The notes under the pieces were generated by a model. It ran no database searches. It was not told where the DNA came from and saw nothing but the letters and a program-made list of their open reading frames with translations. Position numbers and translations under genes: made by a program. Shown here in pieces: positions 29,039 to 38,776 of a stretch of DNA of 49,908 nt. How positions within the stretch are numbered: the first letter of the stretch is position 1; each line of letters begins with the position of its first letter. The stretch comes from Parvibaculum sp. (GTDB lineage: Bacteria > Pseudomonadota > Alphaproteobacteria > Parvibaculales > Parvibaculaceae), in NCBI GenBank assembly GCA_030682415.1, contig JAUXOE010000076.1, positions 1 through 49,908 of the forward strand. Direction: 5' to 3'.

Positions 29039-29866
29039 ATGCGAACGACAAGCTCGGGTTTTGTTGCTGTCCTGTTGTGGACTGTCGCATTGCATTCAAC
29101 TGCCGCAGCGGTCGAAGCGGAATTGCAGATGCATCGCGCCGTGTACGAACTGTCTCTGGTGCGATCACAGGCGGTCAGCGATGTAGCCGGCATTGAAGGG
29201 CGGATGGTCGTGGAATGGCGCGGCGGACGCGAATGCGGCGGCTATACGTCGATGCAGCGGGTGGTGACGCAGGTGACGGGGGAAGAGGACAGGGCGGTCA
29301 GCAACGACATCCGGCTGAGCACCTGGGAGGCGGCGGATGGCGGCGAGTTCCGGTTCGAGCGGACGGAGTATGTAAACGGCCAACTCGTTGAAAATGAAAG
29401 CGGAATCGCCCGCCGCGCGGGGCCGAAGGGCGCGGTGACGGTCGAGCGCGAGGGGGTGCCTCCGATCGAGATGCCCGCCGAGGTGCTGTTTCCGGTGGCC
29501 TATAATCTGCAGTTGATGGCAGCGGCGAAGGCCGGCCGGCAACTCTTCAGCGCCCCGATTTTCGATGGCACGGAGGAGGCCGAGAATCCGACAAATGCCT
29601 TTATCGGCAAGGACTTAGAGGTACCGGACGACGCTGTTTCCGCGGCTGTGAGCGGCAGCGCTGTGCCGCTGCTGTCCGAAATGACGGCGCGGCCGGTCAG
29701 GCTGAGCTATTTCGACCGCGACGCGCGTGAGGGCCTGCCCAATTTCGAAATGGGCTATGTCCTTCTATCCAATGGCGTTTCGGCGTCGCTGGTGCTCGAC
29801 TACGACGATGTGGTGATGAACGGACGGCTGAGCGAGGTTCATTATTTCGCAGCAGGCAGTTGCTGA
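29039..29866 (+). CDS. Cell envelope integrity protein EipB-like (DUF1849)
   Basis: Signal peptide; HRAVYELSLVRSQAVSDVAGIEGRMVVEWRGGRECGGYT...; last residue Cys, consistent with the EipB Cys pair. Confidence 0.8.
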   Translation: MRTTSSGFVAVLLWTVALHSTAAAVEAELQMHRAVYELSLVRSQAVSDVAGIEGRMVVEWRGGRECGGYTSMQRVVTQVTGEEDRAVSNDIRLSTWEAADGGEFRFERTEYVNGQLVENESGIARRAGPKGAVTVEREGVPPIEMPAEVLFPVAYNLQLMAAAKAGRQLFSAPIFDGTEEAENPTNAFIGKDLEVPDDAVSAAVSGSAVPLLSEMTARPVRLSYFDRDAREGLPNFEMGYVLLSNGVSASLVLDYDDVVMNGRLSEVHYFAAGSC

Positions 29867-29972
29867 AGACCCCCCCCTCTGTCACAAATCTGTCAAAAAA
29901 CTGTCACAAATCGACTTATCCCCGGCCGGCGCCGCGACTTATCCCCGGGGCGAAGTCCGACTTATCCCCGGG
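29867..29972. repeat. Composite intergenic repeat: C8 tract, 3x CTGTCAcAAAt (11-bp phase) and 3x CGACTTATCCCCG (23-bp phase)
   Basis: CTGTCA at 29879, 29890, 29901; CGACTTATCCCCG at 29912, 29935, 29958. Confidence 0.9.
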
Positions 29973-31232
29973 TCAGCGCGGCAGGCCACGACCCTTGCCG
30001 ATCGACTTGTCTCCGAATCGTGCTCTCAGCCGGTCCATCGCGCGTTCGGCGGTGGCGCGCCGCGTCGCCGCCGGGTCGAGCATGTCGGGCGGGTCGGCGA
30101 GATCGGCGGGCACGAGTTGCGAAATGCCGACGCCGAGCAGGCGGAAGGCGGGCCCGACCGCCTCCTTCGCCAGCAGGGGGGCGGCGATGCGATAGATCAC
30201 ATCGGCCAGCTGCGTCGGATCGTGCAGGGTCTGGTTGCGGGTGCGGGTCTTGAAGTCGGCGGTCTTCAGCTTCAGGACCACGGTCGCGCCGGACAGGCCG
30301 GCGGCCTTGGCGCGGCGGGAGACCTTTTCGCAGAGCGGCCAGAGGATGCGGTCAAGCGCGGCGGCGTCCGAAATATCGTCCGCAAACGTCGTTTCGGCCG
30401 AAATGCTTTTGGCGCCCTGGGACGGTTCGACGGTGCGGACATCGAGGCCGCGGGCGAGGCGCCAGAGCCGGCTGCCCATCGAGCCGTAACGCGCCATCAG
30501 CTCGTTTTCCTCCATGCGCTGGAGCTGCGAAATGCGGGTGATGCCGTCGCGGGCGAGCTTGGCCTCGAAAGCCTTGCCGACGCCCCAGATCAGCGAGACA
30601 GGTTTTGCGGCCAGGAAGGAGTGCGTTTCGGCGCGGCCGATGACCGAGAAGCCGCGCGGCTTGTCGAGGTCGGAGGCGATCTTGGCCAGAAACTTGTTGT
30701 GGCTGAGGCCGACCGAGACGGTGATGCCGATCTCCTTTTCGATGCGGTTGACGAGGCGGGCCATGCTGAGCGCCGGCGATCCGTGATGCAGGCGTTCGGT
30801 GCCGGACAGGTCGAGAAAGGCCTCGTCGATCGACAGCGGCTCGACCAGCGGCGTCAATTCCTGCATCAACTGCCGGACTTCGCGGCCGACTTTCGCGTAT
30901 TTGGCCATGTCGGGCGGTATGACGACGGCTTCGGGACAGGCGGCCATGGCCTTGAACATCGGCATGGCCGAGCGGACGCCGCGCACGCGGGCGATGTAGC
31001 AGCAGGTCGAGACGACGCCGCGCTTGCCGCCGCCGATGATCAGCGGCTTGTCGCGCAGGGTGGGGTCGTCGCGCTTTTCGACGGCGGCATAGAAGGCGTC
31101 GCAATCGAGATGGGCGATCGAGAGATCATGCAGCTCGGGATGGAACTTCAGGCGCGGCCGTTTGCAGGACGGGCAGCGCGCCACGCCTTCGGGGGCAGGG
31201 GCGAAGCAATCGCGGCAGAAGCCGTCGCTCAT
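29973..31232 (-). CDS. dinB: DNA polymerase IV (DinB, Y-family) with N-terminal zinc-ribbon extension
   Basis: [70 protein letters not shown]-term [18 protein letters not shown]. Confidence 0.95.
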   Translation of the reverse strand: MSDGFCRDCFAPAPEGVARCPSCKRPRLKFHPELHDLSIAHLDCDAFYAAVEKRDDPTLRDKPLIIGGGKRGVVSTCCYIARVRGVRSAMPMFKAMAACPEAVVIPPDMAKYAKVGREVRQLMQELTPLVEPLSIDEAFLDLSGTERLHHGSPALSMARLVNRIEKEIGITVSVGLSHNKFLAKIASDLDKPRGFSVIGRAETHSFLAAKPVSLIWGVGKAFEAKLARDGITRISQLQRMEENELMARYGSMGSRLWRLARGLDVRTVEPSQGAKSISAETTFADDISDAAALDRILWPLCEKVSRRAKAAGLSGATVVLKLKTADFKTRTRNQTLHDPTQLADVIYRIAAPLLAKEAVGPAFRLLGVGISQLVPADLADPPDMLDPAATRRATAERAMDRLRARFGDKSIGKGRGLPR

Positions 31233-32137
31233 GTGCCGCCTCCATCGGGCCACAACCAGGCCGCGCCGCGGACGCCGCTTGAGTCACCGTGCTGGTGGGG
31301 GCGCAAGCGGGTGACGACGGTGTCGGAGAAGACCCAGGCGCCCCAGCGGGCCGGGACTTCGTCGTAGATGGCTTCGATGTTCGACATGCCGCCGCCAAGG
31401 ACGATCACTTCGGGGTCGAGAATGTTGATCGTGTGGGCCAGCGCGCGGGCGAGGCGGTCGGCGTAGCGGCGGAGCGCCAGGCGGGCGGGACGGGCGCCCG
31501 TTTGCGCCGCGGCGACGATTTCTTCGGGCGTCAGCGCCTCGCCTTCTTCCTCCTTGTAGAGGCGGGCGAAAGCGGGCCCCGAAGCCCATGTTTCGATGCA
31601 GCCCTTCTTGCCGCAATAACAATCCGTACCCGGATATTCGTCCGGGTGCATCCAGGGCAGCGGATTGTGGCCCCATTCGCCGGCAATCGCGTTGGGGCCC
31701 GCCAGCAGCCTGCCGCCGATGACAATGCCGCCGCCGACGCCGGTGCCGAGAATGACGCCAAAGACCGAGGCGGCGCCGGCGCCCGCGCCGTCGGTTGCTT
31801 CGGAGAGGGCGAAACAATCGGCGTCGTTGGCGAGGCGGAGGGGGCGGGCCAGCGCCGTTTCGAGATCGCGCCCGAAGGGATGGCCGATCAGCCAGGTGCT
31901 GTTGGCGTTTTTGACGAGGCCTGTCGCCGGCGAGATCGTGCCCGGCATGCCGATGCCAACCGTGCCTTGTTGTCCGGTCTCGGCTTCGAGGGCGGCGACC
32001 AGATCGCGGATCGCGGCGATGGTGGCCTCATAGCGCCCCTGCGGGGCGGCGATGCGGCGGCGCGTCAATTCGCGGCCTTCAGCGTCGAGCGCGAGGGCTT
32101 CGATTTTGGTGCCGCCGAGGTCGATGCCAATGCGCAT
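31229..32137 (-). CDS. ROK family sugar kinase
   Basis: [55 protein letters not shown]. Confidence 0.94.
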   Translation of the reverse strand: MRIGIDLGGTKIEALALDAEGRELTRRRIAAPQGRYEATIAAIRDLVAALEAETGQQGTVGIGMPGTISPATGLVKNANSTWLIGHPFGRDLETALARPLRLANDADCFALSEATDGAGAGAASVFGVILGTGVGGGIVIGGRLLAGPNAIAGEWGHNPLPWMHPDEYPGTDCYCGKKGCIETWASGPAFARLYKEEEGEALTPEEIVAAAQTGARPARLALRRYADRLARALAHTINILDPEVIVLGGGMSNIEAIYDEVPARWGAWVFSDTVVTRLRPHQHGDSSGVRGAAWLWPDGGGT

Positions 32138-32160
32138 GGGGAGATTTCACGATTCAGGTT

Positions 32161-33441
32161 GTGCGGGGTGTTTATATTACGATGAAGGAAGGCGTGGATG
32201 GCCCGAATAAATCGGACCATGGCGGCTTTTGGGGGATCGGGTGCATGGCGTTTGTTGCGTTCTGGTTGCTTGCCTTTGTTCTGCTCGCCTTGCCCGCCCA
32301 GGCGGATGACCGCCTGACAGTCGTGCTGGTGGGGGATACCGGGCTCAATGCCGGCGGGGCGCTGGTCGATGCGCGGGGCGGCTGGAAGGGCGGGCGGCTG
32401 GTGACGGCGGCGGAAGCGCTGGAGGGCATCGGGCCGTGGTTTCAGGGCGATGTCGTGTTCGCCAATCTCGAAAGCGTGGTGACCGACCGCAACGACATTC
32501 CGGCGCGCGAAAAGATGTTCGTGTTCCGCATGCATCCGCAAGGTGTGCATGGGCTGGCGGCGGCGGGGATCAATGTGTTCTCGCTCGCCAATAATCATGC
32601 GCTCGACTACGGGACGCGCGGGGCCGGCGAGACGCTGGCCCATGTGGCGGCGGTGCCGGGACTGAAGGCATGGCCGGGGCTCGGGCGGACGCGCACGGAA
32701 GCGATGCGGCCGCATGTTTTCGAGTTGCGCGGGCTCAAGGTGGCGGTGTCGGCGGTCGGCAATGCCGGCGGCGGGTTGCCGGCGGGCGAGGGCCATGCGG
32801 GGATGCTGCAGGAGCGGACCGACTTTGCCGAGGTGGCGGCGCGGCTGAAGGACGAGGCGGCGGATCTGCGGATCCTGTCGGTGCATTACGGGCGCGAGTT
32901 CGCGCCGCTGACCGATGCCGTGGATATTGCGCGCTTCCGGGGCGAGGCGGCGGGGGCGGGCGCGATGATCGTTGCCGGGCATCATGCGCATGTGGCCAAG
33001 GGGGTCGAGATTTCGGGGGCGCATCTGGTTGCCTATGGGCTCGGGAATTTTCTGCATCTGGGCACGCAGAACATGGCGCGGTTCGATATCTGCCGCGATT
33101 TCGGGTTGCTGCTGCGGGTGGGGCTGGCGCGGGGCGCGGCCGGGCTTGCGGTCGAGACGGTGGAGGCGGTGCCGCTCAAGGGCATGCATTTGCGGGTGGA
33201 ACCGATGGGCGGCGCAGCGGCGCGGCTGCGGCTTGAGGTGCTGAATTATCTGGGGGGGCGGCTCGACGGGGAGGATGCGCGGGGCTTGCGCTTTCGTCCG
33301 CAGGCGGACGGGTCGGGGCTCTGGTGCGCGGCCGGGGCGAGCGATGCGCGCTGTGCGGGCTGGGAGGAGCCGGAGGAATCGGTGCGAGAGGCGGAGATTG
33401 TGGCGGCTTGCGGGAAGGATGTGAGAAGAGGGAATTTTTGA
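32161..33441 (+). CDS. CapA family protein (poly-gamma-glutamate-synthesis/metallophosphatase-like); start could be 32182
   Basis: GDVVFANLESVVTD, INVFSLANNHALDYG, SVHYGREFAPLTD, IVAGHHAHVAKGVEI. Confidence 0.88.
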   Translation: MRGVYITMKEGVDGPNKSDHGGFWGIGCMAFVAFWLLAFVLLALPAQADDRLTVVLVGDTGLNAGGALVDARGGWKGGRLVTAAEALEGIGPWFQGDVVFANLESVVTDRNDIPAREKMFVFRMHPQGVHGLAAAGINVFSLANNHALDYGTRGAGETLAHVAAVPGLKAWPGLGRTRTEAMRPHVFELRGLKVAVSAVGNAGGGLPAGEGHAGMLQERTDFAEVAARLKDEAADLRILSVHYGREFAPLTDAVDIARFRGEAAGAGAMIVAGHHAHVAKGVEISGAHLVAYGLGNFLHLGTQNMARFDICRDFGLLLRVGLARGAAGLAVETVEAVPLKGMHLRVEPMGGAAARLRLEVLNYLGGRLDGEDARGLRFRPQADGSGLWCAAGASDARCAGWEEPEESVREAEIVAACGKDVRRGNF

Positions 33442-33476
33442 AGGGAAGGCAGGTCGCACGCGAAGGGAAGAAGGGG

Positions 33477-33600
33477 TTCACGCGGAGACGCGGAGTCGCG
33501 GAGAGGAGAAGGTTTCTGGCGCTTCCGCCTTCGCTCCTGGCGGAGCTTCCGCCTTCGCCAAGGCTGCGGCGGACAGGTCGGCGGACAAGTCGCGCCGGAA
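33477..33600. repeat. Intergenic repeat modules: TTCACGCGGAGACGCGGAGTCGCGGAGAGG, then GCTTCCGCCTTCGC x2 and GGCGGACAGGTC/GGCGGACAAGTC
   Basis: Internal near-tandem repeats read directly; GCTTCCGCCTTCGC at 33521 and 33545. Confidence 0.6.
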
Positions 33601-33612
33601 ACAAAAAACAAT

Positions 33613-33705
33613 GTCATTGCGAGGAGCGAAGCGACGAAGCAATCCAGAAGCCGCAAACTCCGAGACTGCCGCTTCTGGATTGCTTCGCCTTCGGCTCGCA
33701 ATGAC
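33613..33705. repeat. Imperfect long palindromic repeat (GTCATTGCGAG...GAAGCAATCCAGAAGC // inverted copy)
   Basis: Left arm 33613-33651 and right arm 33671-33705 are inverted copies with GTCATTGCGAG outer ends. Confidence 0.85.
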
Positions 33706-33729
33706 GAATCTGTTTTTCCGTTGGAGATG

Positions 33730-34434
33730 TCAGAACCCGTCCGCCTTCAGCTTTTCCGAAATGAAATCTTCCGCGGCGCTCCATTCCGTTGTGTGGAAGT
33801 GGCTGTCGGGGGCCTGTCCCAGCAATTTGGCGAGGCGGGGGTCGGCGATGAAGTGGACGCGGTGGGAGGGGGCATGGGCCCTGGCGACCGATGAAATGTT
33901 GTGGGGGATGTCGTCGAGGAAGAAGACCGGGGCCTTGACGCGCTCGGCCATGCGGCGGACGGCGCCGCCTTTCAGGCCCTTGTTGGCGATGACCGGGTAG
34001 TCGATGCCTTGCGCGGCGAGGCTGGCGGCGCGGGTTTCGCGGGCTTCGAAGGGGACATTGGTCAGGACGACGATCTGGGCGCGTTCGGAGAGGCGGGAAA
34101 GCGCTTCGGCGGCGCCGGGGACGACCAGCAGCGAATGGGTCTGGGCGGCGAAGAAACCGTCGAGCAGGGCCGGCATGGCGGCCGGCAGCACAGGCTCGCC
34201 GGTTTCGCGGCTCTTGATGTTGCCGGTCAGCGCGAAACTCTGCAGGTCGAGCCAGAGGCCCTGGGTTTCGAGATAGAGCTCGAGGCCGGCGACGAACTGG
34301 ATCAGTACCTCGTCGGCGTCGGAGACGATGATCGGGCGGCCGGGGATCAGATCGAGGGCGTCGATCTGGGGGATCACCGCCTCGTCAATGGCCAGCGGGT
34401 CCGGTTTCGGCGGCTTCGGGCTTTCGGCATTCAT
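33730..34434 (-). CDS. HAD-family hydrolase-like protein
   Basis: RPIIVSDADEVLIQFV (DxD), IVVLTNVPFEAR, FFLDDIPHNISSV. Confidence 0.85.
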   Translation of the reverse strand: MNAESPKPPKPDPLAIDEAVIPQIDALDLIPGRPIIVSDADEVLIQFVAGLELYLETQGLWLDLQSFALTGNIKSRETGEPVLPAAMPALLDGFFAAQTHSLLVVPGAAEALSRLSERAQIVVLTNVPFEARETRAASLAAQGIDYPVIANKGLKGGAVRRMAERVKAPVFFLDDIPHNISSVARAHAPSHRVHFIADPRLAKLLGQAPDSHFHTTEWSAAEDFISEKLKADGF

Positions 34435-34754
34435 GACCAGTGATGCTCCTCACCGCCCGGCAGCGCCCGGCGGGCGGCGGCCGGAAGCTCGGGCGCGAGG
34501 CCGGCTTCGGCACAAAAGGCCAGCAGGCGGGGTTCGTCGTTCAGCAGATATTCGAGGACGAAACCGAGGAATACCGGGTCGGCGGCGCGGGCGCGCAACT
34601 CGTCGGGCGCCAGGCCCGAACGGTCGAGGAAGTCGCCCAGCAGGTCCTCGTCGGCCGCGATGTGCCCGAGAGCGTGGATCGCCACGAATTCAGCCTCGTC
34701 TGCGGTCATTTTCCTCGTCATCCGATTTGCACACGCAACGTTAATCATAGGCAC
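34431..34754 (-). CDS. DUF3572 family protein
   Basis: AIHALGHIAADEDLLGDFLDRSGLAPDELRARAADPVFLGFVLEYLLNDEPRLLAF; overlaps the HAD gene by ATGA; next to divK. Confidence 0.85.
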   Translation of the reverse strand: MPMINVACANRMTRKMTADEAEFVAIHALGHIAADEDLLGDFLDRSGLAPDELRARAADPVFLGFVLEYLLNDEPRLLAFCAEAGLAPELPAAARRALPGGEEHHWS

Positions 34755-34921
34755 AGTTTAATTAGAAACCGAAGGAAAGCGGGCGCCGGAGACCCCTCGT
34801 TAAAGACTTAGTTAAGGATATTCGGGTCATATGATCCAAGCGGCGTCCCTGTCGGGCGTCCCGGTGACCGGGGATTCGGGTCGACTACGGGCTTGCCCGG
34901 TACAAGTGGAGTTCTGGAGCT

Positions 34922-35296
34922 ATGGACGCAATGTCTAAGAAGGTCCTGATCGTCGAAGACAATGAGCTCAACATGAAGCTCTTCCACGATCTTTTGGACG
35001 CGCACGGCTATCAGACGCTGCAGACGCGGGACGGCATCGAGGCGCTTGAAATCGCGCGGACGAATCGCCCCGACCTTATCCTCATGGACATCCAGCTGCC
35101 GGAAGTGTCGGGGCTCGAAGTCACCAAGTGGATCAAGGAAGACGACAGCCTGCGCTCGATCCCGGTGATCGCCGTCACGGCCTTCGCCATGAAGGGCGAC
35201 GAGGAGAAGATCCGCGAAGGCGGCTGCGAGGCCTATATCTCGAAGCCGATTTCGGTGACGCAGTTCCTGGAGACGGTTCAACGTTTCCTTCGCTAA
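34922..35296 (+). CDS. divK: Single-domain response regulator DivK
   Basis: [30 protein letters not shown]...[22 protein letters not shown]; followed by pleD. Confidence 0.95.
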   Translation: MDAMSKKVLIVEDNELNMKLFHDLLDAHGYQTLQTRDGIEALEIARTNRPDLILMDIQLPEVSGLEVTKWIKEDDSLRSIPVIAVTAFAMKGDEEKIREGGCEAYISKPISVTQFLETVQRFLR

Positions 35297-35326
35297 AGAC
35301 AATTTTCTCGGCAAGGACGGGATCCT

Positions 35327-36700
<1,374 letters not shown>

Positions 36701-36854
36701 AGTTTCCTTCTTCCTGTCGAGATCAGATGCAGTCTTCGTTTGTCTTCGCGCAACAAGACTGCCGGTTAACCTTGTATATTCATGGTTAACATGGCCGGTC
36801 CCAGAAATGCGGCCCGAATTCCTTTATTGGCACAACAGAGCGTGCTAGCTTTTC

Positions 36855-37107
36855 TATGGGCATTTCGGTTTCGCCGCCGATGCGCATCCGCTCTCGCTGG
36901 GGGGTGAGTCGGACGCGGTACAGGTGGCGATTTGTGTCCTCGTGGGGTGCTCAGGTCCGCCGCATCTCCTGGGTCCGCGAGGCACGGCCGGTCGGGGCGT
37001 GGTTCATGGAGTGGCCTCCTCTGATAAGCCGCGGTTACCCCGGCCGGCCACCTTTCTATTTCGATCGCAGCAACGAAAAAGCCGGTCCCTGAGGGACCGG
37101 CTTTTTT
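36855..37107 (+). ncRNA. Candidate structured non-coding RNA between pleD and rpmG, family unassigned
   Basis: Complementary helices: 36883-36893/36906-36917, 36923-36927/37048-37052 enclosing 36938-36945/36975-36982 and 36988-36997/37038-37047; ends at a strong terminator; no supported ORF. Confidence 0.5.
37077..37107. terminator. Bidirectional intrinsic terminator (serves rpmG and the + strand transcript)
   Basis: aaaagccggtccc-tga-gggaccggctttttt. Confidence 0.92.
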
Positions 37108-37133
37108 GCGTTCGGAGCGCCTGGAGACGGCGC

Positions 37134-37301
37134 TTACTTGATCTTGGTTTCCTTGAACTCGACATGCTTGCGCGCGATCGGGTCGTATTTCTTGATGACC
37201 ATCTTTTCGGTCATGGTGCGGCTGTTCTTCTTCGTCACGTAGAAGTAGCCGGTGTCGGCCGTGCTTTCGAGCTTGATCTTGATGGAGGCGGGCTTCGCCA
37301 T
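37134..37301 (-). CDS. rpmG: 50S ribosomal protein L33
   Basis: [55 protein letters not shown]. Confidence 0.97.
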   Translation of the reverse strand: MAKPASIKIKLESTADTGYFYVTKKNSRTMTEKMVIKKYDPIARKHVEFKETKIK

Positions 37302-37409
37302 GACCGGAAATCCTTGCAATTACAGGGGCTTGAGGCATCAGCCCGGAAGGCCGCGCCGGAATCTCCGGCTGGCCGATTTGGGCGCAGACTACTCAGGCGC
37401 AGGCTGAAG

Positions 37410-38615
37410 TCAAGCCGGGCCGCCAATACGCGGGGCGGTGAAGAAGCGCCAGCCCGCGACCAGCAGATAGACGCCGCAGAAGCCGGCCATGACGACGATC
37501 AGGCCATGCGGGTCCCAGAGGTCCATGCCGATGCCGGCCATGGGCGGGCCGATCAGCGCGCCGGTCGAATACATCAGCACGAAGGCCGCATTGGCCGAGG
37601 CGAGGTCGGCGCCGCGGAAGCGCTGGCCAAGCAGGGTCAGGCCGACCGTGTAGAGGCCGACGACGACGCCGCCGAAGACGAAGAGCGTGGGCGCGAAGAG
37701 CCAGAGATTGTGGGCGACCAGCGGGATCGCCGAAGCACCGAGCAGGCCGACAAGAGCGCAGACCAGCAGCACCATGCGGCGGTCGGCGCGGTCGGCCCAG
37801 ATGCCGATCGGGATCTGACAGAGAATGTTGCCGGCGGCGAAGATCGAGAGCACGAAGGCGGCGGTCTGTTCGGTCATGCCGGTGCGCACGCCATAGACCG
37901 GCAGCAGATTGAAGATGTTGGTTTCGGTGGCGCCGTAGACGAGGCCTGCCAGCGTGGCGGCCGGGGCGACGACCAGAAAGCTCGCGAAACTTTTGGTCGG
38001 GCGTTCGGTGACGCGGGGGGCGAGGCCGCGGCCGAAAAGGATCAGCGGTATGCCGGCGGCGAGGATCAGCACGCCGATGGTGGCGAAGGGCAAGAGGCCC
38101 TGCGTGCCGACCAGAAAGAGCAGCACCGGGCCGGAAGCGAAGCCGCAGGAGAGCACCGTGCCGTAAATGCCGATCAGACGGCCGCGGTTTTTTTCATCCG
38201 CCAGCGTGTTGATCCAGAATTCACTGACGACGAAGAGGCCGGTCAGCGCCAGACCGTTGGCGAAGCGGATCGGGAACCAGATCCAGACATCGGGAAAGAT
38301 GTAATAGGCCGGCATGGCGACGGCCGAGACCAGAATGCAGGTCATCAGGAAGGTGATTGCCGGAACCCGGCGCAGCAGCGCCGGGATGAAGGGCGTCAGC
38401 ATGAATGTCGCCAGCGCCGGCATGGCCGTGTTGAGGCCAATGATCGAGGCGGGCACGCCCTGACGCTCCATCAGCAGCGCCAGCAGCGGGATCGAGACTC
38501 CAAGGCCCATGCCGACGACGCTGATGCAGGCGATGACCGCGACGAGGCTGCTGCGGCGCTCCGCGGGTGAGAGCGGCGCGTCGGCCAGCATGGTGAGGGT
38601 TTTCGGGTCTTGCAT
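37410..38615 (-). CDS. MFS transporter
   Basis: 12-TM-like hydrophobic pattern; start inferred at MQDPKTL. Confidence 0.9.
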   Translation of the reverse strand: MQDPKTLTMLADAPLSPAERRSSLVAVIACISVVGMGLGVSIPLLALLMERQGVPASIIGLNTAMPALATFMLTPFIPALLRRVPAITFLMTCILVSAVAMPAYYIFPDVWIWFPIRFANGLALTGLFVVSEFWINTLADEKNRGRLIGIYGTVLSCGFASGPVLLFLVGTQGLLPFATIGVLILAAGIPLILFGRGLAPRVTERPTKSFASFLVVAPAATLAGLVYGATETNIFNLLPVYGVRTGMTEQTAAFVLSIFAAGNILCQIPIGIWADRADRRMVLLVCALVGLLGASAIPLVAHNLWLFAPTLFVFGGVVVGLYTVGLTLLGQRFRGADLASANAAFVLMYSTGALIGPPMAGIGMDLWDPHGLIVVMAGFCGVYLLVAGWRFFTAPRIGGPA

Positions 38616-38685
38616 GGGTTCTTCTTTTTCGCGGTTCGGAATGTACCGCGTTTGCAGCATATGCCGCACCTCAGAGCCCCCGCCC

Positions 38686-38729
38686 CGAAAAATTCTTCGA
38701 ATTTTTCGACCCGCCCCCCAGGGGCGGGT
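38686..38729. repeat. Two adjacent perfect hairpins
   Basis: CGAAAAATTC-TTC-GAATTTTTCG (38686-38708) and ACCCGCCCC-CCA-GGGGCGGGT (38709-38729). Confidence 0.9.
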
Positions 38730-38776
38730 GGGTGTTGTATTCAACGGTCAAAGTGGCTCTGCGCCGGTGAAACCGC

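Noticed and set aside
33477-33510. Possible CRISPR-like repeat (CGCGGAGACGCGGAGTCGCGGAG)
   Set aside because: Short 8-bp units without spacers and no cas genes; better described as an intergenic repeat module.
36827-36850. Sigma54 promoter (TTGGCAC...GC) before the candidate RNA
   Set aside because: The GG-N10-GC spacing is not satisfied; left only as a possible sigma70-type -35.
36924-38570. 548-aa plus-strand ORF spanning the candidate RNA, rpmG and MFS gene
   Set aside because: Runs antisense through rpmG and the MFS transporter; Asp/Gly/His/Arg low-complexity translation.
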